In this document: piece by piece, positions 17,382 through 25,144 of the stretch | Layout of the letters: each line of letters starts with the position of its first letter | Position numbering within the stretch: the stretch's first letter is position 1 | NCBI GenBank assembly: GCA_035571835.1 | Contig: DATNBU010000002.1 | Coordinates: forward strand, 62,001 to 126,000 | Origin: Candidatus Limnocylindrales bacterium | GTDB lineage: Bacteria; Desulfobacterota; Binatia; UBA1149; CAITLU01 | Length of the DNA stretch: 64,000 nt | Reading direction: 5' to 3' | Notes under the pieces: model-generated | Told to the model about the DNA's origin: nothing | What the model saw: the letters and a program-made list of their open reading frames with translations, nothing else | The model's database searches: none | Translations under genes and position numbers: made by a program

Positions 17382-17810
17382 ATGGCTGATCCGGTATATC
17401 GCTCGCAGATCGACAGGTGGCTTCTCACGGTATTCGGCGTCTCGAGCGCCGTCAGCCTGCTCGCCGCGATCGGAATGTTTTTCATGGGCGCCACCGCGAG
17501 CACGCTGTTGATGGTTCCGATTCTGGTCGCCACGTTCGGCCTGCCGTGGTGGATCGTGCTGACGACCGACTACACGGTGACCAACTACAGCATCGAGATC
17601 CGCAGCGGCCCGTTCCACTGGTCGGTGCCGCTTCGCGACATCTCGCGGATGGAGTTCACGCGCAGCCCGCTGTCGAGCCCTGCGCTGTCGCTCGACCGGC
17701 TGCGCATCCAGTACACGGCCGGCAAGCTCATCATGATCTCTCCCGAGAATCGCGAGAAGTTCCTGGCCGACCTGCGAAGACGCGGCGTCCACGCCGAAGT
17801 GAGCCGCTGA
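17382..17810 (+). CDS. Bacterial PH-domain membrane protein
   Basis: 142 residues: two closely spaced hydrophobic segments (about residues 13-34 and 39-57) followed by a compact bacterial PH-like domain (TTDYTVTNYSIEIRSGPFHWSVPL, then SPALSLDRLRIQY and ISPENREKFLADLRR). This matches the DUF1200/bPH family of small membrane proteins of unknown function. The ATG at 17382 is the natural start. It converges with the minus-strand gene ending at 17836. Confidence 0.78.
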   Translation: MADPVYRSQIDRWLLTVFGVSSAVSLLAAIGMFFMGATASTLLMVPILVATFGLPWWIVLTTDYTVTNYSIEIRSGPFHWSVPLRDISRMEFTRSPLSSPALSLDRLRIQYTAGKLIMISPENREKFLADLRRRGVHAEVSR

Positions 17811-17835
17811 TCTCCGCAGCGCACCGGTCAGCCGG

Positions 17836-18318
17836 TCATACTTCCGGATTCTCCGGATACTTCTGGTAGTAGAAGATCGTCGTCTCGGGGGCGTCGCGGC
17901 AGTTCGAGCGGATCGAGTAGAGATCGCGCGGCAGCTTGAGATCTCCCTCCCACTGCCCCGAGGGAAGACGCCAGAACAGCACGCTCTGGGCGTCTTTCCC
18001 CCGCCATTTTCCCGAGAACATCTGCCGCAGCGGCTTGCCGTCCTTGTCCGTGGCCGGATCGGTTCCGACATCCAGATCGACGACGAACTCCTGTCCCATC
18101 GCATTCCAGCGAATTTCCACGACTTCGTGCGGCTTGCCGTCCGCCGCCGTTTCGGTTCGCCGATTCTCCGTGACGTGCACGACCTCGGTCTTCTCGGCGA
18201 CTTGAGCGAACCACTTCGTCTCGCGCTCGCAGTCGGCCTTGGGAATATCCGAAGCCGCGAGAACGGGCGGCGCAGCCAGAATCGATCCTGCGATCAGCAA
18301 CAAACTGCCCAGGCGCAT
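17836..18318 (-). CDS. Secreted hypothetical protein
   Basis: 160-residue exported protein of unknown function. A signal peptide (MRLGSLLLIAGSILAAPPVLAAS, likely cleaved after ALA near residue 21) is followed by a soluble domain with VHVTENRRTETAADGK, QEFVVDLDVGTDPATDKDGKP and a C-terminal SNCRDAPETTIFYYQ. Two cysteines could form one disulfide. AGGAGG six bases before the ATG at 18318 fixes the start; the in-frame ATGs at 18321 and 18339 are less well placed. Confidence 0.68.
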   Translation of the reverse strand: MRLGSLLLIAGSILAAPPVLAASDIPKADCERETKWFAQVAEKTEVVHVTENRRTETAADGKPHEVVEIRWNAMGQEFVVDLDVGTDPATDKDGKPLRQMFSGKWRGKDAQSVLFWRLPSGQWEGDLKLPRDLYSIRSNCRDAPETTIFYYQKYPENPEV

Positions 18319-18381
18319 CATCGGCCTCCTTTTCCGCACGTCACGGAGTCCTTCGCCGACCCGTTCTCCCGATGCCTGCGG

Positions 18382-19977
18382 TCAGTTGCCGCAGGCAGGC
18401 GGGTAGTCGATCGGAGAGCATACCGAATAGTCGAGCAGAGCGTTCGCGTCACTCGAATTCAGCGCTCCGAACGGCGGGAACACGTCGGCCAGGTGCGAAT
18501 AGCTCACCGGATTTGCCTGCCCGACCGCCAGTTTCAACGCGATCAGCGCGTCCGTCGGATTGACGGGCTGGGGGCCGCCGTCCGGACACGGCACCGGGGA
18601 GATTTTCGCATCCGCGTTCACGTCTCCACAGTATATCGGCGTGCGGCAGGCTGCGGTCGCGTTCACTCTCGAATTCATGAGATTGACTGCACAAGTGGAA
18701 TATTGCGGAACGGTCGAGTCGCCTACGACCGGTGACATCAGGGTCTTTGCATCGGGACAGCCCGTCGGCGCCGAGCAGCCCGGTCCCGGAACCGGCCCGT
18801 CGTGGCATGCGCCGAACACATGGCCCAGCTCATGAGCGAGTCGCGCGAAACGCGCATAGGCCGAGCCGGTGGTCTCGATGACCGCGGCCGAATTCGCCGA
18901 GCAGAGGCCTCCGGTTCGCGCGATTCCGGCGATCCTTCCGGATTCGGGCGGCGACTTGTGAAGCCCGGTTCGCGACACCAGAAGCGTCGCGATCCTGTCG
19001 CTGCCGTAGAACTGGCCGCCGAGGCACGACGATGAAGCCTTGCACGCGATCACCGACGAAAGCAGCAGCCCGCCATCGGTTTCGGTCGGGTTCGTGAATG
19101 GAGGCGACGGCAGGTTCTGGTGCAGCACGGCCCATCCGTGACTGAGCGCGACGCCATAGGACGAGACCTGCTGCTGCATCGCATTGGACGTTGCGTAGTG
19201 CATCGCAAAGATCTCATCCCCGATCACGTTGTCGTCCTGGCCGCGCGCGAGCCAGTAATCGCTGGCCGCGACGTAACGGACGTCGTACTTGACGATCTGG
19301 CCGTTGAGCACGACATGCCTCGGCGTGTCGTCTGCAGCGGATGGCGCATCCTCGTCGGCGGCGAGATCACCGCAGCCGGCGGGACGCAGAAACTCCTCGG
19401 TGTCGTCCTCGCGGAACACGTAGCTTGGGGCCTCGTCTTCGCCTTCGACGAGCTCGCGGTGTTCAGACGGATCGCTCCAGCCGGACGGTTCGAGCATGTA
19501 GGTCCCGCCTTGGAGCTCGATCCGACCGCCCCAGCCGTCGGACTCGGTCCTGTACAGCGTGACGAACGAGCTGCGGTCGCTGGTCTCGCGACCGACGTAA
19601 AACCGCGTGCCGTTGCGAACGACCGGCTGTGACTGCCACGAACCGTCGGGCAGCTGCTCGAGCACCGCGCCGTCGTCGAGCACCGGTTCGTACTCCGCCA
19701 GGCGAAGCCGCATGTCGCGGCCTTCGACCCGCACGCGCGCGTTCAGCATGCTGGTCGGCCCGAGAATTTCCTCGAGCCTCGGATCGACTCTCCGATCGAC
19801 GGCATCTCCACGCGCCGCACGCAGGGCTTTCGATTGCGAAACCAGCTTCGCCCGCAGCACGTGCAGCGACGTCTGCGAGTAAGTCCGCGGCGTCGCCGAA
19901 ACCGGCTGTGCATCGACCGCACGCGCGGTGGTCAATGCGATGGCAGCCAGGAATGAAGCATATTTCCGTTTGTTCAT
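18382..19977 (-). CDS. Secreted M12-like zinc metalloprotease with dockerin-like tail
   Basis: 531 residues. After a signal peptide (residues 1-23, ARAVDAQ) comes a propeptide-like region of about 200 residues, then a metzincin protease domain with HELGHVFGACHD (H382, E383, H386, H392) and a Met-turn LMSP (M414), as in reprolysin/adamalysin M12B. From about residue 448 there is a dockerin-like module (YCGDVNADAKISP ... NPTDALIALKLAVGQ, and SSDANALLDYSV) with two calcium-loop-like repeats. AAGGAGG nine bases before ATG 19977 supports the start. Extracellular proteolysis is likely; the substrate is unknown. Many of the 12 cysteines lie in the protease domain, consistent with export. Confidence 0.88.
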   Translation of the reverse strand: MNKRKYASFLAAIALTTARAVDAQPVSATPRTYSQTSLHVLRAKLVSQSKALRAARGDAVDRRVDPRLEEILGPTSMLNARVRVEGRDMRLRLAEYEPVLDDGAVLEQLPDGSWQSQPVVRNGTRFYVGRETSDRSSFVTLYRTESDGWGGRIELQGGTYMLEPSGWSDPSEHRELVEGEDEAPSYVFREDDTEEFLRPAGCGDLAADEDAPSAADDTPRHVVLNGQIVKYDVRYVAASDYWLARGQDDNVIGDEIFAMHYATSNAMQQQVSSYGVALSHGWAVLHQNLPSPPFTNPTETDGGLLLSSVIACKASSSCLGGQFYGSDRIATLLVSRTGLHKSPPESGRIAGIARTGGLCSANSAAVIETTGSAYARFARLAHELGHVFGACHDGPVPGPGCSAPTGCPDAKTLMSPVVGDSTVPQYSTCAVNLMNSRVNATAACRTPIYCGDVNADAKISPVPCPDGGPQPVNPTDALIALKLAVGQANPVSYSHLADVFPPFGALNSSDANALLDYSVCSPIDYPPACGN

Positions 19978-20106
19978 GGCCCGGATCCTCCTTGAATCGA
20001 GGACCGGGATACTGCCGTGCGAGGGCGCGCGGCAATGCACGCGATGTGATGATTGGTGTGCCGCTTGCGTCGTATCAGCGCGTCGGTCTCGACGTCATCG
20101 CGCTTT

Positions 20107-22806
20107 TCAATGGACTTTTTCGAAGTCGCGCAGCCGCAGAACCCAGCGCCACGGGAGCGCTTTCCATTCTGCAGTGAGCGATGCGACCTCGCTGCCGACG
20201 GTCACCTGCGTCGTCATCGTGCGCAGCGTGGCAGCCGAGAAATCGCCGTACGCGCGGACGCGGAAGACCACATATGACATGCCCTTGACGGGTTTCACCT
20301 CGACGCTGACTTTCCACAATCCTTCGCGCGAGCTCGCTTCTCCGAGAAAGCGCGCGCTCAGATCCCTGAAAGAATAGCGGCCTCCGCCGGTCGCGTTCGG
20401 ATCGAGGTCGCCGACTCCGAGCGACGCGCGATAGATCGGCTGCTTCGCATTCGAGAGCTCGATCTCGAACCCGCTCGCGAGAGGATCGGGGGTTCCTTCG
20501 AGCAGGAATCGGCCATGGACCCAGAACATGTCCGGGGCATCGGGGCCGTGGAACTGGATCTCGGCAGGATCCGACCGCACCCGTTCGCAGAACTGGTCGT
20601 AGCGGCAGTCTTCGCCGCAGACCTTGCCGCGGCCGGAACCCTTGTTGCAATCGCGATCGAGGCAATCGACGGCGCCGTCGTGATCGTCGTCGAGCTGGTT
20701 GTTGCAGTCTTCATAGGTCCCGGCGCGCGCCGGAGGATCGCATTCCTCGAGACCGGTGACCTCGCGGTCGCCGCAGACGCAGCGCGAGAAATCGCTGATG
20801 CAGCCGTCGGCCGACTCGCTGCAGGTCTCGACGGAGCACACCGTTCCGTCATCGCGGCATCGCACCGGTTCGCCTTCCTGGCAGCCGGAGGACGCGTCGC
20901 AGGTCTCGCGACCGTCGCAGTATCGCCCATTGTCACACCGCGAATCCTCGACGCTGTGCATGCATTCGTCGCGCGCTTCGCTGCACCAGTCTTCGGTGCA
21001 GTCGATGCCGTCGTTGCAGGCAGGCGCGGCTGCAGTCTCGCAGCCGATCGCTGGATCGCAGGTCTCGCTGCCGGTGCAGAAAAGGCCGTCGTCGCACCTG
21101 GCCGCGCTCGGAGCATGATCGCAGGCGTTGGTCGCTTCATTGCAGCTGTCGACCGTGCACGCGACCGCGTCGCCGCAGGCTATCGCGACGCCGGCGCGGC
21201 ACGCGCCGTCCGCGCAGACTTCGTTTCCGTTGCAAAACAGCCCGTCGTCACAGTCGCCGTCGGCGATGCAACCGATACAGGCATTGCCGGTTTCGTCGCA
21301 GACCGCAGCACCGGCGCAAGGGGGATTCCCGGATACGCAGCCGGCCGCCCCACAGACCTCCGCACCGTTGCAGAAGGAGCCGTCGTCGCAGGTGCCGTGC
21401 TCGGCCACGCGAACGCACCGGTCGTCCGCTTCGTCGCATGCATCCAGCGTGCATGCGACGCCGTCATTGCAGTCGCGAAGGATTCCCGCACGGCAACCGG
21501 CAGCGGGATCACACGCTTCGTCACCGTCGCAGAAAAGCCCGTCGTCGCACAGCGCGTCCGTCGGGGCGTGGTCACAGGCGTTCGCGCTTTCGTCGCAGTG
21601 GTCGATCGTGCACGCGATGCCGTCGTTGCACTGCGGCGCGGCGCCGCCGATGCATCCGTCGCTTTGGTCGCAACGCTCCGCGCCGGTGCAGAACAGGCCG
21701 TCGTCGCAGGCCGCATCGACAGGAGCATGCCCGCAGGAATCGGTGGCCTCGTCGCAGATGTCGTCGGTGCAGGCTACCCCGTCGCTGCAGTCCGGCGCCG
21801 ACCCTTCGATGCAGCCGTTCGCCGCATCGCAAATCTCCAGGCCGTCGCAGGACAGATCGTCGTCGCACAGCGAATCGCGCGCGTCATGGACGCAGACGTC
21901 GTCGAGCTCGTCGCAGTCGTCGATGGTGCAGTCGACCGTATCGTCGCACGATCGGGCCTCGCTTCCGCCACAGAACCCGAGACTGTTGCAGCTTTCGCCG
22001 TCAGTACAGAACAAGCCGTCGTTGCAGGGAACGCCGCTCAGTGCCTTGTGCGAGCAGATACCCGGCACTTCACACTGGTCAGCGGTGCACGAATTGCCGT
22101 CGTCGCAATCGGCGTGTCTCGAGCACTCCGAGTACAGGATGCAGTCGTCCGGATCGGAGTTCGGCGACATCGATGGAAACGAGCAACTGTCGAGAATCCG
22201 CAGCGTGCTGCTCGTGATGCCGAAGTCGTCGAGATCGATCGCGCACAACAGCTCGCTGTCGAAAGGATATTCGTCTCCGGGTCCGTTGGACGCTGCCGGG
22301 CTGAACGGATCGGTGTCGGGATGGCGGACTTCGCACGCGGTGTTGTGCGCGCCGAAGATCTGCACGCTCGACATGCACCGGTCGGGCTTCGTGTCGATGC
22401 AACGGAAGAGGCGAACCATGCCGAGGAACGTCGGACCGCCGTCGTCGCCGCGCAGGGTCGCGCACACGGCATAGTTCACGAACGCGTCGTCATCCACGTT
22501 GAGGAGAAAGCAGATGTCGATCGTGTTGGCGCCGCCGGATTCGATCTCGTCGCTGTTCGTCAGCGCGTAAAGCTCGAACGGCGAGCCGTCGGCTTCTTCC
22601 ACGCAGAACTCGGTGACGTCGCGCTGTCCGGGCCGATCGTTGGCGCCGCCGGTATCGACCTGGCAGCTTTCGGGAACGGGGTAGCCCTGCGCGCGGGCGC
22701 TGAAGACGGGGACCAACGTCGCGAGGGCCGCGACGATCGCGCAGCGTAGGACTCTGGAAACCCGACAGGCATCGGGCGCGGTTCGAGGGGATGTGAGAGT
22801 TTTCAT
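20107..22806 (-). CDS. Large secreted protein with 53-residue cysteine-rich tandem repeats
   Basis: 899 residues. An extended signal peptide ends near residue 40 (FSARAQG). Residues 41-230 are a soluble domain (ESCQVDTGGANDRPGQRDVTEFC ...). Residues 232-680 hold seven nearly equal repeats of 52-53 residues plus two partial units, each of the form C-x-DG-x-x-C-T-x-D-x-C ... C-DDGLFC-x-G-x-E-x-C ... GC. A CGDREVTGLEECD / NQLDDDHDGAVDCLDRDC linker follows, reading like a Ca-binding DxDxDG motif. Residues 700-899 form a beta-rich C-terminal domain. ATG 22806 has AAGGAG seven bases upstream. Such proteins are typical surface or extracellular proteins in Myxococcota/Binatota-like genomes; function unknown. 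Confidence 0.85.
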   Translation of the reverse strand: MKTLTSPRTAPDACRVSRVLRCAIVAALATLVPVFSARAQGYPVPESCQVDTGGANDRPGQRDVTEFCVEEADGSPFELYALTNSDEIESGGANTIDICFLLNVDDDAFVNYAVCATLRGDDGGPTFLGMVRLFRCIDTKPDRCMSSVQIFGAHNTACEVRHPDTDPFSPAASNGPGDEYPFDSELLCAIDLDDFGITSSTLRILDSCSFPSMSPNSDPDDCILYSECSRHADCDDGNSCTADQCEVPGICSHKALSGVPCNDGLFCTDGESCNSLGFCGGSEARSCDDTVDCTIDDCDELDDVCVHDARDSLCDDDLSCDGLEICDAANGCIEGSAPDCSDGVACTDDICDEATDSCGHAPVDAACDDGLFCTGAERCDQSDGCIGGAAPQCNDGIACTIDHCDESANACDHAPTDALCDDGLFCDGDEACDPAAGCRAGILRDCNDGVACTLDACDEADDRCVRVAEHGTCDDGSFCNGAEVCGAAGCVSGNPPCAGAAVCDETGNACIGCIADGDCDDGLFCNGNEVCADGACRAGVAIACGDAVACTVDSCNEATNACDHAPSAARCDDGLFCTGSETCDPAIGCETAAAPACNDGIDCTEDWCSEARDECMHSVEDSRCDNGRYCDGRETCDASSGCQEGEPVRCRDDGTVCSVETCSESADGCISDFSRCVCGDREVTGLEECDPPARAGTYEDCNNQLDDDHDGAVDCLDRDCNKGSGRGKVCGEDCRYDQFCERVRSDPAEIQFHGPDAPDMFWVHGRFLLEGTPDPLASGFEIELSNAKQPIYRASLGVGDLDPNATGGGRYSFRDLSARFLGEASSREGLWKVSVEVKPVKGMSYVVFRVRAYGDFSAATLRTMTTQVTVGSEVASLTAEWKALPWRWVLRLRDFEKVH
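20767..22113 (-). repeat. Coding tandem repeat, about 159-bp period, in the 899-residue gene
   Basis: Encodes the cysteine-rich units from residue 232 to about 680. Unit lengths by eye are 53, 53, 53, 53, 52, 46 (partial), 53 and 53, then 33 (partial). The protein period is well kept while the DNA has diverged, so the array is old and under selection. Confidence 0.8.
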
Positions 22807-23131
22807 TGGCGCTCCTTGCCTGTCCCTCCACAGACCGGATTTCCGGTTTACTTAGAATGAACTCAGCAAAGAGGATGCCACGGCGCTGCAACTGTCCGCG
22901 CGCGGGACGCTGCGCGGATTCTCATGATTGCCGCGCACTTGGAGGCGCCGGCCAACGCGGGAAAACCGCCGGAAGGTTTTCTCTGGGCGTCTCAGGCAGC
23001 TTTGGGAAGAACCGCGACGCCATGTTCCTGTTTTTGAAACCGCCGGTGCTGAGCCGGCGGCCGGGTCCCATCGAGGAAGTCGACTGCTTCTCGAGGCGGA
23101 CCGGCGCGCGTCTACGATCGGAAGGGGCAAA
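22807..23131. other. Non-coding stretch upstream of the 899-residue gene
   Basis: No convincing gene. It contains a small palindrome ACCGGA-TT-TCCGGT at 22834-22847, about 30 bp upstream of the ATG, and the leader of the minus-strand gene. A close match (AAACCGGA-CT-TCCGGTTT) occurs at 40414-40431. I see no recognisable riboswitch. Confidence 0.4.
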
Positions 23132-23163
23132 TAAAAAGCGCGCATCGACTGCTCGATGCGCGC
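23132..23163 (-). terminator. Rho-independent terminator
   Basis: Perfect 11-bp stem GCGCGCATCGA / TCGATGCGCGC (23138-23148 with 23153-23163), 4-nt loop, followed on the minus strand by TTTTTAT. It lies 33 bp after the small membrane-protein gene. One of the clearest intrinsic terminators in the window. Confidence 0.88.
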
Positions 23164-23195
23164 CTGCCTGTCCCAGCGATCTCCCGCTTACGCGG

Positions 23196-23336
23196 TCAGT
23201 ACAAGATGAGGTAGTACATCGCCAGGACTGCTGCGGCGATCGTGAAGGGTACGCCGACGACGAGCCACTCGAGTCGATGCGCAGCCTCGTCGTGGAACAT
23301 GTCCGGCTGGTTCTCGTTCATTTTCGTGACGTTCAT
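23196..23336 (-). CDS. 46-residue single-span membrane protein
   Basis: A short gene with its own expression signals. ATG 23336 is preceded by AGAGAGG six bases upstream and the gene is followed by a strong terminator. The peptide has a hydrophilic N-terminal half (MNVTKMNENQPDMFHDEAAH) and one hydrophobic helix (about residues 24-46, LVVGVPFTIAAAVLAMYY) reaching the C terminus. The layout (short charged head, one helix) resembles small subunits of membrane complexes, but I recognise no family. A 127-bp gap separates it from the MACPF-like gene upstream. Confidence 0.65.
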   Translation of the reverse strand: MNVTKMNENQPDMFHDEAAHRLEWLVVGVPFTIAAAVLAMYYLILY

Positions 23337-23463
23337 GTTGCACCTCTCTTCGCGCCCGACTTGACGCCGTTTGGCCGTACGCGTTCCAAAGCTAGGCAGC
23401 GCACGTCGGCTGTCAACCGCGAGCGTCCCTCACTTCGGTGCTGCGGTCGGGAACTGGTGAGTG

Positions 23464-25128
23464 CTAATTGACCAGCCTGGTCTTGAGCTCGCGCCCGCCT
23501 TTCGACCAGCTCGCTTCGAGAAACGGTACGCGCCACTCGCGATCGGCTGCGTCCTTCACGATGAAAAGAAACAACCCTGTGCGCTTGTCGCGCGATTGCT
23601 TCGTCCAGCTTACGAGGCCGCTTTCAAACGAATAGTCCGTCGCGGCGGGATCCGTGCTGAAATATTTGTACGAGATGTCGGGACCCTGAACCAGGCTCTC
23701 CGGAAGTACGCTCGTTTCCTCGGCGCTATCCGTATCGACGAAAATCGTCCGCACGGTTTTCAGCGGATACCCGGCTCCCACTGTGAGCGTCAGGTAGAGC
23801 GGGCCCGGATATGCGTCGATCGTTTTCCTCGCGTTCGCGCGTTCGGCTGCGGGAGAATCCAGGATCACGCGCACGGCGTCCGCCGACAGGCGCTGCTCGT
23901 CGGTTCGCGGATTCGAGAAGTCGCCTCTTGCTTCGAACTGCACCGTGGGAGCGCGAAAGATCTTGTCGAAGATCGGCAGGTCGGGAGCCGGAATGATCTT
24001 GGAGTCGTCGTCGAAAACCGACGTGCACCAGTCGTCCTCGCGATTGCGTTTGCAGGCCTCGTGGGCGTCCTCGAGCCGGGCGAGATAGCGCCGCAGCGTC
24101 GGCTTCATGTAGTTCGAGATGAGCTTCGCGTTGCCGTCGCTGATCAGCGGGCGAAGCTGGCTCGCCGGTTTCTCGAGATCCTCGATCAGGCTGAGCCTGG
24201 CGGACGCGCGCTTGTACTCTTCGGAGATCGCGATCAGCCGCTGATAGTCGAGCGGCTCTTCCACATACGCGGACTTGTCCCAGCCGAACTGCTCCATCGA
24301 CGCCGACACGTACTCGACGGCCGCCGCGTTGCTCTCGCTGAACGACTTCAAGTACTCGGCCAGGCTCTTCTTGATCGAATCGAGCCCGGCATCGGTTGCG
24401 GCTTCGGCGATCACCACCGAATTGAGACCGCCGAGGCCGACGCCTCCGGTGCTGACGATGTCGACGCTGAGGCGTCCTTCCTTCGCGGACTTCTTCAGCT
24501 CCGAGTTGAACTGCTGCTGGACGGACGCCGAGATCGGGCCGTAAGCGGCCGATCCGCCGAGCGAGAGCTCGAGCGCGCGCTTGAGCTCGTCGGTGCGTGT
24601 GTTCAAGGTCAGGATCGCAGCAACCGAAGCACCACGGCGTTCGATGCTGACGAATTCGGTGCCACAGAACTTCGCGAAGTCGGCGGGGGAGCTCACGCGC
24701 CGTTTCGCGTCTTCGGTCAGTGAAGCCCCCGCTTTCAGACCCCAGCGTCCGAAATCCGTCGTCGCGTTGACGACGACGCGGACGCTGTGAGCATCGGTGG
24801 TTCGCGCAGTCGTCGCCTTGATGCCGCTGCTCGCCTTGGCGTCGAGGTAGGCTGCTTCGGCGCGCAATTCGTAACCGATCGACTCGTAGAGCGAGCGGTC
24901 GGACGTGACGTACGTTTGCGAGAACGTCGTCAGCGGCGGGCCCGGATCGAGACGGACAGGCACGAAGTCGATGCAGCCTTCCTTCGCCGCAAACAGGTCG
25001 TTCGGCGAGAAGCCCCTGCCCAGAGCCAGGGTCAGACGCGGGTGATACCGGTACGTGTCGGCAAATGCGTTGCCGCTGCCGGCAACCAGCACCAGGACGG
25101 CAACTGCAATTTGTGCGAGCACGAGCAT
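23464..25128 (-). CDS. Secreted protein with MACPF/CDC-like signature
   Basis: 554 residues with a signal peptide (hydrophobic residues 2-18, GNAFAD cleavage region near 23). Residues about 85-330 resemble the membrane-attack-complex/perforin core: a FAKFCGTEFV segment (152-160) at the place of the usual Y/W-G-T-H-F/Y signature, flanked by long amphipathic beta/helical stretches, and a GGVGLGG turn. The His of the classical motif is Glu here. The C-terminal 200 residues form a beta-rich domain with no family I recognise. Assignment is by pattern only. ATG 25128 lies 16 bp after the stop of the large flavoenzyme, so it is probably its operon partner. Confidence 0.55.
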   Translation of the reverse strand: MLVLAQIAVAVLVLVAGSGNAFADTYRYHPRLTLALGRGFSPNDLFAAKEGCIDFVPVRLDPGPPLTTFSQTYVTSDRSLYESIGYELRAEAAYLDAKASSGIKATTARTTDAHSVRVVVNATTDFGRWGLKAGASLTEDAKRRVSSPADFAKFCGTEFVSIERRGASVAAILTLNTRTDELKRALELSLGGSAAYGPISASVQQQFNSELKKSAKEGRLSVDIVSTGGVGLGGLNSVVIAEAATDAGLDSIKKSLAEYLKSFSESNAAAVEYVSASMEQFGWDKSAYVEEPLDYQRLIAISEEYKRASARLSLIEDLEKPASQLRPLISDGNAKLISNYMKPTLRRYLARLEDAHEACKRNREDDWCTSVFDDDSKIIPAPDLPIFDKIFRAPTVQFEARGDFSNPRTDEQRLSADAVRVILDSPAAERANARKTIDAYPGPLYLTLTVGAGYPLKTVRTIFVDTDSAEETSVLPESLVQGPDISYKYFSTDPAATDYSFESGLVSWTKQSRDKRTGLFLFIVKDAADREWRVPFLEASWSKGGRELKTRLVN

Positions 25129-25144
25129 CACGTTCCGGAGCGGG

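Noticed and set aside
20767-22113. Regular repeat block considered as a CRISPR array
   Set aside because: The period of about 159 bp is a protein-level repeat in a continuous coding frame; there are no short identical repeats with unique spacers.
20515-22749. A 744-codon plus-strand open frame over the Cys-repeat gene
   Set aside because: Antisense to the minus-strand repeat protein, which has a signal peptide, Shine-Dalgarno and conserved cysteines.
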